A stretch of 64,000 nt of DNA from Trochalopteron elliotii. Its lineage: Eukaryota; Chordata; Aves; Passeriformes; Leiothrichidae. A program made the translations under genes and the position numbers. The stretch lies in assembly GCA_024734555.1 (NCBI GenBank), contig JANPWX010000466.1:221718-285717 (forward strand), given 5' to 3'. Shown piece after piece: positions 49,160-61,020 of this stretch. Numbering within the stretch: the stretch's first letter is position 1; every line of letters begins with the position of its first letter. The notes beneath the pieces were generated by a model. The model was given only the letters and a program-made list of their open reading frames with translations, was not told the DNA's origin and did no database searches.

Positions 49160-49765
49160 ACACTTTTGGGAGAACACGTGGGTTTACTGCAAGGGTGGTG
49201 GGGAAAAAGGGCCTTTTGCCTTCAGCCACCAGCCTGGGCTGAGGGGAAGGCCCAAAGAGAGAGGGAGAGAGAGAACAAGAGGGTGAGAGTGAGAGAGGAG
49301 GGAGCAAGAGAGCCAGAGAGAGGTGGCAGGGTCAGAGCGCAGGGGGAAGAGAGCGAGGTCCTTGTTACAACACATTATATCTCCTTTTGTGTTGAATATT
49401 CTAATTTACACTAACCAACCAGTACAAGACACAAAACCCTACAGAATCTACATCCAGCCTGTAAGAACTGCTACATTACCATACTGTGTTATATTTTAAA
49501 CTCTAAAAACTATTCTTTAGACTATTCTCTTTTGCTACATTGACCTTTGGATCCCTCAGCCAGCAGAGGGGTGTTGTTCAATCAAGAGGGATTCTCCTCC
49601 AGCTGCCTGGGCTGTTGTTTTCAGGTTATGCAGTGACTAAGGCTCAGGATCCTACAACTCAAAGCCAGCTTTCATTTCTATTTCCATTATAGCTTTCATA
49701 TTTTCAGAATCTTTTGCTAAGCAATCATATTTATAAGGTTTCCCTGATTCATCTTCCCCAACACC
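49160..49765. mobile_element. LTR-retrotransposon-like insertion, degraded, probably non-coding
   Basis: An AT-rich block (about 49370-49760) joined to a GA-rich tract (about 49250-49350) stands in otherwise GC-rich DNA with sharp changes on both sides. The order of GA tract, TTGTTACAACACATTATA and ACACTAACCAACCAGTACAAG is like LTR sequences common in songbird endogenous retroviruses, as far as I remember; I could not identify the family. A 74-codon minus-strand frame (49876-49652) has about 35 codons inside the AT-rich part, ending MEIEMKAGFEL. This may be a relic of an element-encoded protein, but no domain is recognised. No intact viral gene is present. Ends, orientation and target-site duplication are undetermined. 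Confidence 0.45.
49250..49365. repeat. GA-rich low-complexity tract
   Basis: An AG-dominated stretch (AGAGAGAGGGAGAGAGAGAA and similar) inside the proposed LTR-like element. Strongly purine-biased on the plus strand. Confidence 0.8.
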
Positions 49766-49839
49766 CAGGGCTGTGCCCACCCTGGAGGTCACAGCCGGGA
49801 GCTCCCGCAGGTGCATCAGCCACATCCCCGCCGGTGTCT

Positions 49840-50060
49840 CCGGGGCTGCCGCCGCCTCCTCCCAATCTGCCGCCATCGCGGCGGGGCTGCCGCAGCCCCG
49901 GGGCCGGCCCCGGCTCCCCGGGCCGCCGCTCTCCCTGCCCAGCCCCGAACCGCGGCGGCCCCGCCGCTGCTTCCATGTGGTTCCGCCACCGGGGGCTGCA
50001 GCTTCCCGGCCGGGGTGGGGCCGGAGCCGGGGGCTGGGATTGCTTCAGCCTTTAATCCCC
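49840..50060. promoter_or_regulatory. CpG-dense block downstream of the LTR-like island
   Basis: Very high CpG and GC, with several CCGCC boxes, CCCAAT-like and GCCGCCATC (YY1-like) motifs near 49855-49880. It could be an unmethylated CpG island of an unannotated transcript or simply GC-rich microchromosomal DNA. No exon could be paired with it. Confidence 0.3.
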
Positions 50061-51815
50061 GTCTGGGGTGACTCAGTGCCCCCGGGGGCCCGAGTTAAGC
50101 TCGCTCTCCCCACACTGTACGTTACAGATATATTTATTTCTGGGCAGTGCCTGCCCTCCCCAGGCACCGCGGGCAGGGAGCGATACCCCGAGATCTCGGG
50201 GAGTTAAGCGAACCTGTTTGACCCAAAGCCGGGCCCAGACGAGGAGCACATCTGCGGTGGCTGGTGCAGCTCAGCCGCGGCTGGGGCAGCTCCTCAAAGC
50301 CGGGCTTTGCTCCTCAGGGCTCTGCCAGCCCCGGCTCACCCCTGCCCCTGTTCCTGGCTCTGTGTCTGCAGCCACAGCGCTGCTGCTCCGGGGCTCCAGC
50401 TGTCCCTGTCACCCCCTGGTGTGTCCTTGTCACCCCTCGGCGTGCCCCCGTCACCCCACAGCATCTCCCCAGCTGCTTCTCATGGGATTCTTCCCATTTG
50501 CAGAGGGCGAATATTTGGGCTGGTGTGGTGGTCCTGTCCCCTGCAGAGCCGCCAGCACAGGTAGCCCTCGGGGCTGGAGATCCTGAGCACGGAGCAGAAA
50601 GGTCCCAAAACCTCCCCGGCTTTAAATTTGGGCTCCCTGTGTGCCTGCCGAGCACACTTGGCTGCTGGCAGGGATGTAGCAACTCCCCAGCACACATGTT
50701 GGTGGTTTTGAGGGCTAAATTGGACCTTGGGAATTAGCAGCCTTGTAAGTCAATAACAACATGTCCTAATGAATGCAAGATGTCCCCAGGAAATGAAAGC
50801 TCCTCTGCTGGACCGGGATCCTGTGACTGGGGGACCAGTAAACAAGCAGGAATGCTTCAGCTGGAGATGAGCAGGAGATACAAACTCGCCATCTCGGCAC
50901 TGCAAACACACCCCGAGTGTGGGTGGCGGTGGCGGGGGGAGCCCGAGCCATCGGCGGTTGTGAAACGTGGCCGTGTCTGACTCCTGAGTGTCCCCTGCGT
51001 CCCCCCAGGGCTGAGAACGGCTGGGATGTCCCTGCTGCCCCTCAGCAGCACGGCTGGGGGGACCCCAGCAGCCCCCTGACCCTCCAGAGCCCACCCCTGG
51101 CAATCGCTGTCCCCACAGGGCAGCCTGGGCACGGCTGAGCCATCGGGGAGGGCTGGGAGCAGCTGCACAGGGGAGTTTTGGGGGCCTGGGTGTGCTGGAG
51201 GAGGGGAGAGGGGCTGGATAACACGGGCTGTGGTGTCCCCTGGGCCGCCCCCACGGCAGGAAGGGGCTGAGGGTGAGCTGAGGGGGACATTCCTGGGGCA
51301 GAGCAATCTCTGGTCTGGCTCGTGGGGCATCACCACGTCCTCAGGGGACAGGGGACTTTGTCCTCACGGGACAGGAGAGAGCAAGTGGCCTCATGGATCC
51401 CTCTGGGAGATGGGGCCTTGTGGGTCTTGTCCTTCAAACCAAAACCTTTTCCCTCTTGTCCCTCAAACCAAAACCTTTTCCCCAGACCTGCAGGAGCCCA
51501 GCACCTGCGGGACCTCGCCCTGCTCCTCCGAGCCTGGGAATGGGCTGGAATTATCTCAGGGCTGCGATTCCCACCGAGCTGGACACGGAGGTGGGACTGG
51601 GAGCCCCAAGAGCTGGTGCTGGATCGGGACGTCCTTGGCAGGAGCAGGGAAAGGAGCCGGGAATGGCAGCGTTGCCCAATCCACGCGCATGGAAATGAAG
51701 TGCTTTGTGCGCAGAAAAAGCCCTCGTTCTGCAGAGGCGCTGGGTGTGTGCGCGTGTGGGAGTTCAGACTCCGCAGGAGCAACCTTGGATGCCTGGAAAA
51801 ATCTCCTTTGTGCAT

Positions 51816-51842
51816 TTAATTAGCGGTAAATGCCATTTGCAT
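51816..51842. promoter_or_regulatory. TAATTAGC plus octamer ATTTGCAT motif pair
   Basis: TTTAATTAGCGG is followed within 20 bases by a perfect octamer ATTTGCAT at 51835-51842, next to CpG-rich DNA. Homeodomain and POU-type binding is possible; motif evidence only. Confidence 0.25.
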
Positions 51843-52161
51843 GCGAGATGCCTCTCGGTCTGAAGCTGCCGGTTGATCAGCGACTGCAGCCCGTTTGTAT
51901 CGAGAGCTTTGTTGGCCTCAGACCGCAACGGCTCTGCCGGAGCGGAGCTGAGCGCTTTGCATTTCAAAGGCGGGCAGGTACCGGGGCTTATTTCACAACC
52001 GGCACTTCGGCCCGGCCTCTCCTCCCACTTTCCCTGCGAGACGGGGACGCTGCAGGCGCCGGGGAGGGCTCTGCTCCCTGCTCTGGGCAGTTCCCTGTCC
52101 AGCCGAGGGGAACGGGACCCCGGGGCCGAGCTGGGAGTGCGCTGCCCCCCGGCTGATCCTG

Positions 52162-52236
52162 CCCGGCCGATGTTCCCGGGCCGATATTCCCCGGCCGATG
52201 TTCCCCGGCTGATGATGATGTTCCCCGGCCGATGTG
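52162..52236. repeat. Short degenerate tandem repeat, unit about 15 bp
   Basis: Four to five copies of a CCGGCCGATGTTCCC-like unit, one of them expanded by GATGATGAT. GC-rich with several CpG. Confidence 0.8.
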
Positions 52237-52815
52237 CCCAAGCAGAGCCCCCATCCCAGCCCGGGTTTGCCGTGAAACAGTGGGAAGGGCTTGTCCAAGC
52301 CGGGGAGGTCCTGGTGGACCTTGGAGGATGCAGAGGGGAGGGAGGGGGATGCCCCAGGGCCGGGTGTGGGTGGGGAATGATGGCCTTGGGGTCAGCACAC
52401 CCCTCCTGCCCTCCCGCCCTGGATTTCCTGGCAGTGCCCGCTGTGCCCAGGCCAGGCCGTGACCCCGCAGGTGCTGCCCAGACCTGCGAGTTCTTCCTGT
52501 GGTCACTGCAAACCCTTCCCAGAAACCGGCCGAGTGTGGGGTTGGGTTCAGGTTCCCTTTTTTCCTGCTCTCTCCCCTGCGGTGCCTGTGCCCATGACCC
52601 GGCTCAGCCCCCCGGGCTGCGCTTTGCTCTCGTCCTGGCAAACCCCAGGGGGAGCCAGGGACAGCCGGGTCCATCCCGGCCACTCTCACTGTGTGCTGGG
52701 AGATGGGAATGGGCAGAGCAGGGCTGGTGCAGAGCAGGGTGTGAATCCAGGGGGTCTGGGACTGCCCCAGAGTTCTGCCCCTGGCTCCTGTTCCTGCCCC
52801 CAGCCCCAAAAGGAG

Positions 52816-52872
52816 CTGCTCCTACCCCGGGGTCCTGCTCCTACCCCGGGGTCCTGCTCCTGTCCCCAGCTC
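52816..52872. repeat. 19-bp tandem repeat, about 3 copies
   Basis: The unit CTGCTCCTACCCCGGGGTC starts at 52816 and 52835, with a diverged third copy at 52854. Confidence 0.85.
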
Positions 52873-55800
52873 CTGGTCCTGCTTCCTCATCTGGCCAGAG
52901 GGGCTTTGCTGCTGCTGCTCCATCCCTTGGAGATGTGAGGAGGGGGCTGATGGTGAGTGCAGGAGCTCCCTCCCCTCTGATGCCCAAATTTCCTCCCCCT
53001 GCTGCAAAGCCAACCCTCAATTCTGCATTTCTCCCCTCTTTTAGGGCAAACAGGGTTTTGGGGATACTCCCAGGCTGGGGGGAGTGGGTGAGGAGTGTTG
53101 GGGACACTCGAGCTTGGTGGCTCCTGGGACAGCCAGACCCTGGAGTGGCTCAGCCTTGGCACAGCCCCGGTGCCAGCCCCTGCTCCCTCTCACCATCCAC
53201 ACAACCCCGGAGCACCGGGGCAGCGTTTCACCGGGATCTGCCGAGACGGAGCGAGATGAAAGCAACGCCTGAAGTCATCGCTCCAATCTGGGGCAGAGCT
53301 CAGAGCCTGCACCCTCCCCGTGCTCCCCGCAGCCCCGCACGGCACATCTGGGGCAGTTTCTGTCTGAGAACTCTCGCTGTGTCTTGTCCATCGCTCCGAA
53401 TCCTCCCGGGGCTTTGATGCGCTCCGGGCGCCCCGGGCCGGCCTCTCCCGGGAGCGGGGCCGGCGGCTCCGGCTCTGCCCGGCCCCGAGGGGCCAAGAGC
53501 CGGGGGAGAGACAGCCCGAGCCCCAGCCGAGTCCCGAGATGCTCTTTTGGCTTTTCCACCCCCGTCAGTGCATTAAAGAGGTGCCTGAGGAGGCGGCCCG
53601 GGTCCCTTTGCCGAGCTGGGGAGGGACGGGGCTTTCTCTGGCCCCTTCAGCGAGGCCCCAGCTGGCCCCAGAGAGGAAAAAATCCATCCCTGGTGGGAGA
53701 TGAGGGTGGGGAACATCCTTTCCTCCCCCGGGAGCCAAAATCCCCGCGGAGATGAGTAATCCCCTCCCTCCCCAGCTGTCCGGGTCCCTGCAGGCTGGGA
53801 AAGGGACGCTCTGCACGCTGGTGGCCCTGGAGCCAAGGGGACCAGCAAAGCCACCGTGGTGACAGGATCCCTGCTCCAACCCTGCGTCCCTGCCAGCTCA
53901 TCCACGCTCCCCTGGGAGGTCTGGAGCTCCTGCTCCTCCTGGGAGGCTGTTGGGAGCCTCAGGAAACATCTGTCCCTCAGCAATGTCCTGGCTGACACAT
54001 GTCCAGTGCTCCTGTCCCTGTGCTCCAGCCAGGCCAAGGCTGAAATCTGGGATTAAAGGGGTAAAAAGGGCCGGATCCAGGCTCTCCATCCCGGTGTGGA
54101 TGTGTCCTTCTCACTCAGCCCCGCCCCTGCATTCCTTACCAGCCACTTTCTGGGCACCTCCAGCACCTTCCTGCGCTAGCAGCTGGCACAGAGGGGCTGG
54201 AATTTCCTCCTCCTGCCTGGGCCAGGCCTCAAAAGGGCTGGCTGACATTTTTAATTTGTTATTTTATTTAATTATTATTGCTTTATTTGCATTTATTTGG
54301 CTTTCCAGCCAAGCTGTGGCCAGTGGGGCTGCTGGCATTTGTAGAATTAAACTGGACTTCGTGTGCTTGGGTTTTCCTCAATGAACCTCAGCCAGTCCAG
54401 ACCTCCCTGAGCCTCATCTGGGGCTGTGGTTTCTCACACAGAAATTACCATTATTACCCTGTTTTTTGTTTCAAAAACCCAGAATAAAGATCCCTTTGCA
54501 GCTGTGAAGCCTCTCAGTGTTTCTGCAGCTGATGCCAGCCTGGGGCCATCCCATGGGTATGGAAACCCTCTTGTCCCCAGGTTTTCTCCAGCACAGGTAG
54601 TGGGAAGCTGGGTTAGAGCCTGGCTTCCAGCCTTTTCCTTCAGTCCCAAATCCTGTTTTTCTCTGAGCCCATCCTGAACATCTCCCTGTGCTGCTGAAGC
54701 ACGGATTTGTTCCCCATCTGAGAACACTTCCAGAGCAGCCCTGAGCTCTTCCTGACTCAGAGGGGGTGTGAAGTTGGGGAGCAAAGAGTTAAATCTGCTC
54801 CCTCCACCTGTATATTTTCCCAAGGCTCCAGATAGCAATCGGGAATGCAGGAAACTCTGCTCTGAAGGGCTCTGAATTTGCCAAAACCGTGCCACGAGTC
54901 AAACATGTAAAGCAAAGTTTATTTGTGAAGTTACAGCAGGCTGAAGCATCTCCTGTGAAGGGCTGAGTTCTTTAAACCTATCCCAGGTTGGTTTTTTTTC
55001 CCAATTTCTGCCTTTTAAAGTGAGCAGGCTTGGGAAGAGGGAGAGGATTCATGCAGAGGGGCTTGGTTTTAATCTAATAAGGTTTTTTTTCCCCCCTGTA
55101 GGCAAATGCTGGAGCTCTTCAAGGCACAGATCAACCCCGGGCTGGGTTACAGAGAGGCCTTTGATTGGGATAATTTCAGCTTGTTTGGAGCCTTGGGAGG
55201 GACCTGGGGGGGCTCAGCCACGGCCCAGCTGTGGCTGCCCAGCTCCAGAGGGGCTCAGCAGCCCCAAATCTGTGGGATGCTGTGTGGGATGCTGGTTTGG
55301 GATGCTCTTTTGGGATGCTGTGCTGGTCCATGGTCACACAAGGACCATGAGGTCCTTGACCATTAACCCAGCACTGCTCCACGTGCTAATTAACAATTAG
55401 CAAAGATCCTCAAATCCATAGAGGCTCCGTCAGGGTGTTTTATAACCTCTCTACTCCAGTGGCAGCCGCCGTGCTGGGGCAGCACATTAAAACTTTATAA
55501 TTAGATATTAAAAAATGAATGATGTTTGTATTTCTCATGGCAGGGGGGAGCAGGGTGCGGGGCTTGGGCTCCTTGCTCAAGGGCTCTGGGCATTCCCAGC
55601 TCAGAACCAGCCCAGTCTCCTGCTGCTGGGGAGTGAGAGGGGAGCGTGTCCCATCCTCATCCCATCCTTATCCCGCCCTGGAGAGGCAGCAGCTCCTCCT
55701 GCCTACGTGAGCTCTGGCACACTCTTGCTCTGCTCAGCTCCCAGAGCCCTGGGGCAGGAGCTGGGATGGGAGCAGGGATGGGCAGAGCCCTCACCCCCTG

Positions 55801-56043
55801 CCCTGGCAGCCCAGGAGCTCAGCAGGGGATGGGGAGTTGCATTGTTCCCACCTTGGATGGGCTCATCCCTGCCCGGGGAAATGCAGCCCCATGGTCAGGC
55901 TCCCATGGAACCACATCCAATGGAACCACATCCCGTGGAATATCCTATGGAATCACATTCCATGGAGCATCCCATGGGACATCCCAGCCCCTCCAGATCA
56001 CTGCTGCTTGGACCCAAAACCCACAGGGACCCTGACTCTGGGA

Positions 56044-56632
56044 ACAGCTCCAAAATCAGCTCCAGATCCAGCTCCAGACCCAGCTCCAGACCCGGCTCCA
56101 GACCCAGCTCCAGATCCAGCTCCAGATCCAGCTCCAGACCCGGCTCCAGACCCAGCTCCAGATCCAGCTCCAGACCCAGCTCCAGACCCAGCTCCAGACC
56201 CAGCTCCAGACCCGGCTCCAGACCCAGCTCCAGACCCAGCTCCAAACTCAGCTCCAGATCCAGCTCCAGACCCAGCTCCCGACCCAGCTCCAGACCCAGC
56301 TCCAGACCCAGCTCCAAACTCAGCTCCAGATCCAGCTCCAGACCCAGCTCCAGACCCAGCTCCAAACCCAGCTCCAGACCCAGCTCCAGACCCAGCTCCA
56401 GACCCAGCTCCAGATCCAGCTCCAGATCCAGGTCCAAACCCAGCTCCCGACCCAGGTCCAGACCCGGCTCCAGACCCGGCTCCAGACCCAGCTCCAAACC
56501 CAGCTCCAAACCCAGCTCCAGACCCAGCTCCAGACCCAGCTCCAGACCCAGCTCCAGACCCAGCTCCAAACCCAGCTCCAGACCCAGCTCCAGACCCAGC
56601 TCCAGACCCAGCTCCAGACCCAGCTCCAGACC
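56044..56632. repeat. 12-bp minisatellite (GACCCAGCTCCA)n, about 49 copies
   Basis: A nearly pure 589-bp array of a 12-base unit with variants GATCCAGCTCCA, GACCCGGCTCCA, AACCCAGCTCCA and AACTCAGCTCCA. Because 12 is divisible by three, most frames stay open and give repetitive peptides (DPAP, SSRP, GSGA, LELG, VWSW). Variant units recur in blocks of several units, so there is higher-order structure from unequal exchange. I treat it as non-coding: the flanks have no splice sites or homologous protein that would make it an exon. Confidence 0.95.
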
Positions 56633-57686
56633 CTCTTCCCAAGGCTCTGGGTCAGCACGGCAGGGCTGGACCCGAGGTTTAGCACTCCGTGCTCAGCCCC
56701 CTCGGGTTTATTCAAATCCCTCTAATCCCCCTGGGATGAACCGGGATAAACCCAGACTGGGAGTGCTGCAGGTGCTCCCCGGGCTCGGGGCAGCGGGGCC
56801 GGGCACCGGCGGTGGCACCGGGCCACCACAGCCTGGGTGGCCCTTCGTGGGGCGGTGATTAATGAGCGGTAATTGAGCCGAGGCTGAGCTGCCACCCGGG
56901 GAGGGGCAGGGACAGCGATAGGGGCGAGCACGGCGTGTCTGGGTGCCACGGGCACGGCCCAGCCCGCCCGACCGGTCCGACCAGCCCGGCACCGTGCCCA
57001 ATTTCGGCACCACCTCCTCCTCCTCCCCCGCCGCCTGCCCAGAGCCCCACCGAAGTGCAGGGAAAAGGGCTTTGGTTTGGCATTTCCTGCAGGAAAAAGC
57101 ACAAAGCCACCCCAAAATGCCAGCTGGGGTGGGGTTTGTGTGAGGAGGGGAGCGAAGTCTGGGGGGTGACACCGGGTGGTGACTCGGACACAGAAAAAAA
57201 ATGGAATAAAAGCGCTGGGGATGGCCTGGGGACATTCCCTGGGGTGGGAATGAACTCTGGCTCTGGAGGGGACACGGGGCTGTCCCAGCCTGGCATTTTG
57301 AGCACCCTGGGGCTCCTCGGGCACGGCTGGCACTGGGTGAGATTGGGGGTGATGGGAAGGGAAACCTCAGCTCTCTCCAGCCCTTTAAACCTCACCCTCA
57401 AAAATGCCAAAAAGGCCAGGAACCCACTTTACACTCACTAAAAAAAAATGAAATTAAATTACATCAAAAGGCTGCACTCCTATAAAAGGGGATTTAGAAA
57501 AGCCACCAGCTGGCGCACCCAGGAGCAGGGATGGAACACGGCAATAAAATCATCTCTTTAGGCAATCTCCACAGAACTGGAGATGATTTAAAGGGTTGGA
57601 AATGCCTCTCAGCTTCCCCCAAAAAGGGCTCAGAGAGGTACGTGGGTGCCTGCATGTGCTGAGTGACCCCGCTTCCACTCCATAGG

Positions 57687-57712
57687 AAACAACAACAACA
57701 ACAACAACAAAA
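57687..57712. repeat. (CAA)n microsatellite
   Basis: Seven AAC/CAA trinucleotides followed by a short A run. Confidence 0.85.
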
Positions 57713-58660
57713 AATTTAAATCCCCCCTGAAAAAAATTCCTGCAGCGTTTTCCACCATTTCTTTTCCCCCCAAGTGGATTATCTCCTCTGGTTCCAAAGC
57801 CACAAGAAAATACCATCACATTTTTAAACCGAAACCTCAAGGTAAATAAAGGAAAGAGTTTGGATCTGCATCCAGCCCTCACCACTTCTATCAGGCAGAA
57901 AAACGCCGGCGCAGTTCCCCGCCGATATAAGATAGAAAGGTGGAGAACATTTTTTAAATGTTCTGAAAACATTCCATCATCTATAGGAATCAAAGCCCCA
58001 TTGAAAGCTACAGAACCCCTCACATTCGAGGGTTTTAATGAAAACCAAATTTTTTTTTTTCAGGCCCTGTGTTTTTCTTTGCGAGGATTTCCAGGGGAAT
58101 ACAACTGGAGCAGGGGGCGGACGTGGGGAACTTGGCTGGAGTTACTCCTGCCCCAATAGGGCTTTCACTGTGGGGCTTTTAAAAAATGGTTTGAAGATAA
58201 TATGGCCTCGTATTTTTGGACTTGTCAAAGTGCTCCGGATCAGCACTGGGTTATTTTTCCACTGGAAAATAAATGATGGAGCAGGGGCAGGAGGGGAGTT
58301 GGGGGTCTTGGGTGCCTGCCATGAGAGGAGGGCTCCCGAGGTCGGGCTGCCAGGCTGTGGGCAGGAAAGCAAAGACCAAATTCTGGACTTGATCTTTGAT
58401 GGTGTGGAGCTGGGCAAACCTCCTGCCTTCCGTGCCTGGGAAAAACATCCCCAGAGCTGCAAAGTGCCCGGCCCCGCGGGCAGAAACCTCTGCCCACCCT
58501 CCTGGGAAAGCAGCAGGGATTGAGTCCGTGCGAAAAAAACTCGGTATAAAACCCCCAGCTGCCTTTGGGTCAGCTGAAAAGGCTGCTGGTAACAAACATC
58601 TCTTTGGTTTGGGTTTGTTTTTCCCATTCCTTTTAGTCTATCTTCCATGTGGAAGTGTCA

Positions 58661-58709
58661 CCATGAGGAAAGATGAGGAGATGAGGAGATGAGGATGAGG
58701 AGGTGAGGG
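58661..58709. repeat. (GATGAG)n-like microsatellite
   Basis: An imperfect array of GATGAGGA-type units, purine-rich on the plus strand. Confidence 0.75.
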
Positions 58710-59502
58710 GCTGGCAAAGGTCTCCGCTGGCCCCATCCCACAGCAAGGACTTCCCTCTGGTCTTTCCCTCAGCCATCAGTGCCCCAAACCCCCTAGAGCA
58801 TCTCCACGCCCGGAGGGACTCGAGTTAAGTTCTGTGTTGGACCACACAGGTCCAAGGCAGCACAGGGGAGGGGTGCAGGGAGCCCCAAAAACTCCCAGGG
58901 ACAGCTTGGGGACCCCCAGGATTCGCAGGAACATTTAATCCCCTCGTTAACGTCCCCCATTAGAACAATTCATTCTTTCACTCCGCCTGAAACACCCAAC
59001 TTTGCTTTACAGCTCATTTCATTTATGACTGAGAAATGAAATTACTGTATCGATTTCATGGCAGACAGCAAAATAATCCTGGGTGTTCCCGGGCCGTAAT
59101 AAACCCACCGGCTGCAAAGACAAACAGAAAAACCTGCCAAGGGGGTGGGTCTGGGCTGCAGTCACCCCGGAGACACACCGGGAACTGCACCGGGAGCTGC
59201 ACCGGGACCGGCACCTCCGGGCCCGCCCTCGGCAGCCAAACCCGGCTCTGCTGTGGTCATTTTCTTGCCCGAATTAAAACCCTCCCTGTGTAGGTTTGCA
59301 GGGACCCAGGGGCTTTGCAAATCGCACGGATGGAAAGGAAATCCTGCGCCTGTGAGCGCTGGTGTGAAATATCCCTCCTGGAGCGCCGCCAGAGCCCGGC
59401 CCGGGCTGGGGAAGGGACACCCGGCACCTCCACAGGGGGATCAGAGAGTGGTGGGGACCCCGAAATGATCCTGGGCCACCCACCCCATCGGCATTGCCGT
59501 GT

Positions 59503-59571
59503 GGGTGCTCACAGGGCCAGGATTTGGGTGCTCACAGAGCCTGAATTTGGGTGCTCACAGAGCCTGAATTT
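59503..59571. repeat. 23-bp minisatellite, 3 copies (first locus)
   Basis: The unit GGGTGCTCACAGAGCCTGAATTT repeats at 59503, 59526 and 59549. The unit and its 5' flank (CACCCCATCGGCATTGCCGTGT) match the larger array at 61021 and its flank. Confidence 0.88.
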
Positions 59572-59799
59572 GGGTCATCCAGCCCCAAAATGTGCCCGGA
59601 GTTTCCTTTCTCTCCTGCTCTGCTGCTCGCTGGTGCTTTGGGCAGGAGTTCGGGGCAGCACTTGGTGCCAATCCCAGGCATGCCTCGGTCGCCCAGCCAA
59701 GAAGACACCCGTGCCTTTTCCAGCCCCATCGGTCTCAAGGCACACGGTGCTGCCTGCCAGGAGCCCGAGGAACATCACCAACAACCCCATGAGCCGTGC

Positions 59800-60120
59800 G
59801 AGCGCCCTCCCCGCCCCTGGGACCTGCCCCCGCCAGCCGTGAGCCCGGCCCACGCAGCAGGTGCCCGCCCGGGGCGCTCACCTGGGGGATGCTCCGGGAC
59901 GGCCCCGCGCACTCAACACAAGGGACGCGGCCGCGGCTCCCCTGCCCGCCCCTCCTGCCCTAATTAGAGCCCGCTATCGGCCCATCTAACGCAATCCCCG
60001 GGTTAATGAGGCCTCGCTCTCCACCGTGCCCTGCCCCGCCGCTTTGAAGTGGAGCTGAGCTCAGGGCCGGGTGTCTGACAGCGGCGGGATCCCGGCGCTG
60101 CGTCGCTTAACAGCGTTTTT
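59800..60120. promoter_or_regulatory. CpG-dense block with E-boxes and homeodomain-like sites
   Basis: High CpG density, CAGGTG and CACCTG E-boxes about 20 bases apart near 59860-59882, and TAATTA near 59960. It may be a regulatory element for the next gene; a weak proposal from composition and motifs. Confidence 0.3.
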
Positions 60121-60844
60121 AGCTTCTGTGGGCTAAGCCAAGAATAAAAGACTCACATGAGCCTATTTTAATTTAAGCTCTTCTGATGTCCCTGCCCAGC
60201 CCAGCCTCTGCACAAGAAAACACCTTCCCTGCATCCCAGGCTGCTGCTGGCAGGAATTAACAGTTACACGGGGGCCTTGCTTTGCATGGACTAAATAAAA
60301 ATAAAATGTGCGATTAAATCACAGAACAGCACACGAGGTGCTTGCTGAGGCTTTCAAGATGTGGTTTTTGGGGCTGCCAGCACCAGGATGCAGGTTCAGG
60401 TGCCATCAGGAGGTGACATGGCCCTGCTTGGTGGCACCTCTGATGTGGTTCAGGGCTGGAAGGTGGTGTCAGGACAGGCTGGAGAGAAAGAGTTCCCTGA
60501 AAAAAGGAAACATCCTGAACAAAACAGCTCCGACAACCTTGGAAAAATGTTTACATTGGGTTGGTTTTGTATTGCAGCAAAACGGAGGAATTCTGAGTGA
60601 TCAGGAATGAAGGATTGAGGGGTTTTTTGGGGTTTTATACTTTGGGCACTGGAGCAGCCCTCCTCCCCATTTCCTCTCCCTGTTCTCAGCCAGCACTGAA
60701 GGAGCAGCCAGCTGGGGATCCCAGCCTGCAGGTCCTGCCCTGGCCAGTGATTTGCCCTTTTTGGATCCTGGGTTAGCAGCTCCTGCCTTTTCCAAGCCAT
60801 GGGAATGGCACCAGTCACCTCCCAGGGCTGGGAAGGGGACAGGG

Positions 60845-60987
60845 CCCAGCCAGCCCAGGCCGAGGGGGGCAGCCAATTTTGAAGAGAGGCAAAAAAAAGT
60901 CTCATTTTTGTGCCAGTCTGGAAATTAAATAGAGGGGAAAAAAACTCCCCCCAACCACTCCTCTATATAAAATCCATGGATATAAAT
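60845..60987 (+). repeat. Direct duplication, copy 1 (143 bp)
   Basis: Begins CCCAGCCAGCCCAGGCC and ends TCCATGGATATAAAT. Differs from 61223-61365 at only about three positions, with a constant offset of 378 bases. Confidence 0.93.
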
Positions 60988-61020
60988 CCTTGGCTGCCCA
61001 CCCCATCAGCATCACAGTGT

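Noticed and set aside
51873..53417. 514-codon plus-strand open frame
   Set aside because: It is proline/glycine/serine-rich, in GC-rich CpG-dense DNA, overlaps long frames on the other strand, includes short tandem repeats and has no recognisable domain. This is the expected behaviour of GC-rich sequence.
55515..56858. 447-codon SSRP/SSKP-repeat frame and the DPAP, GSGA, LELG and VWSW frames over it
   Set aside because: All derive from the 12-bp minisatellite, which cannot produce a stop in most frames. The non-repeat flanks show no protein similarity or exon structure.
59575..59853. 92-codon minus-strand frame with a signal-peptide-like hydrophobic stretch (LARLMGLLVMFLGLLAG)
   Set aside because: Hydrophobic runs occur by chance. 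The rest of the frame has no family resemblance and part of the region is repeat-related; there is no supporting promoter or splice pattern.
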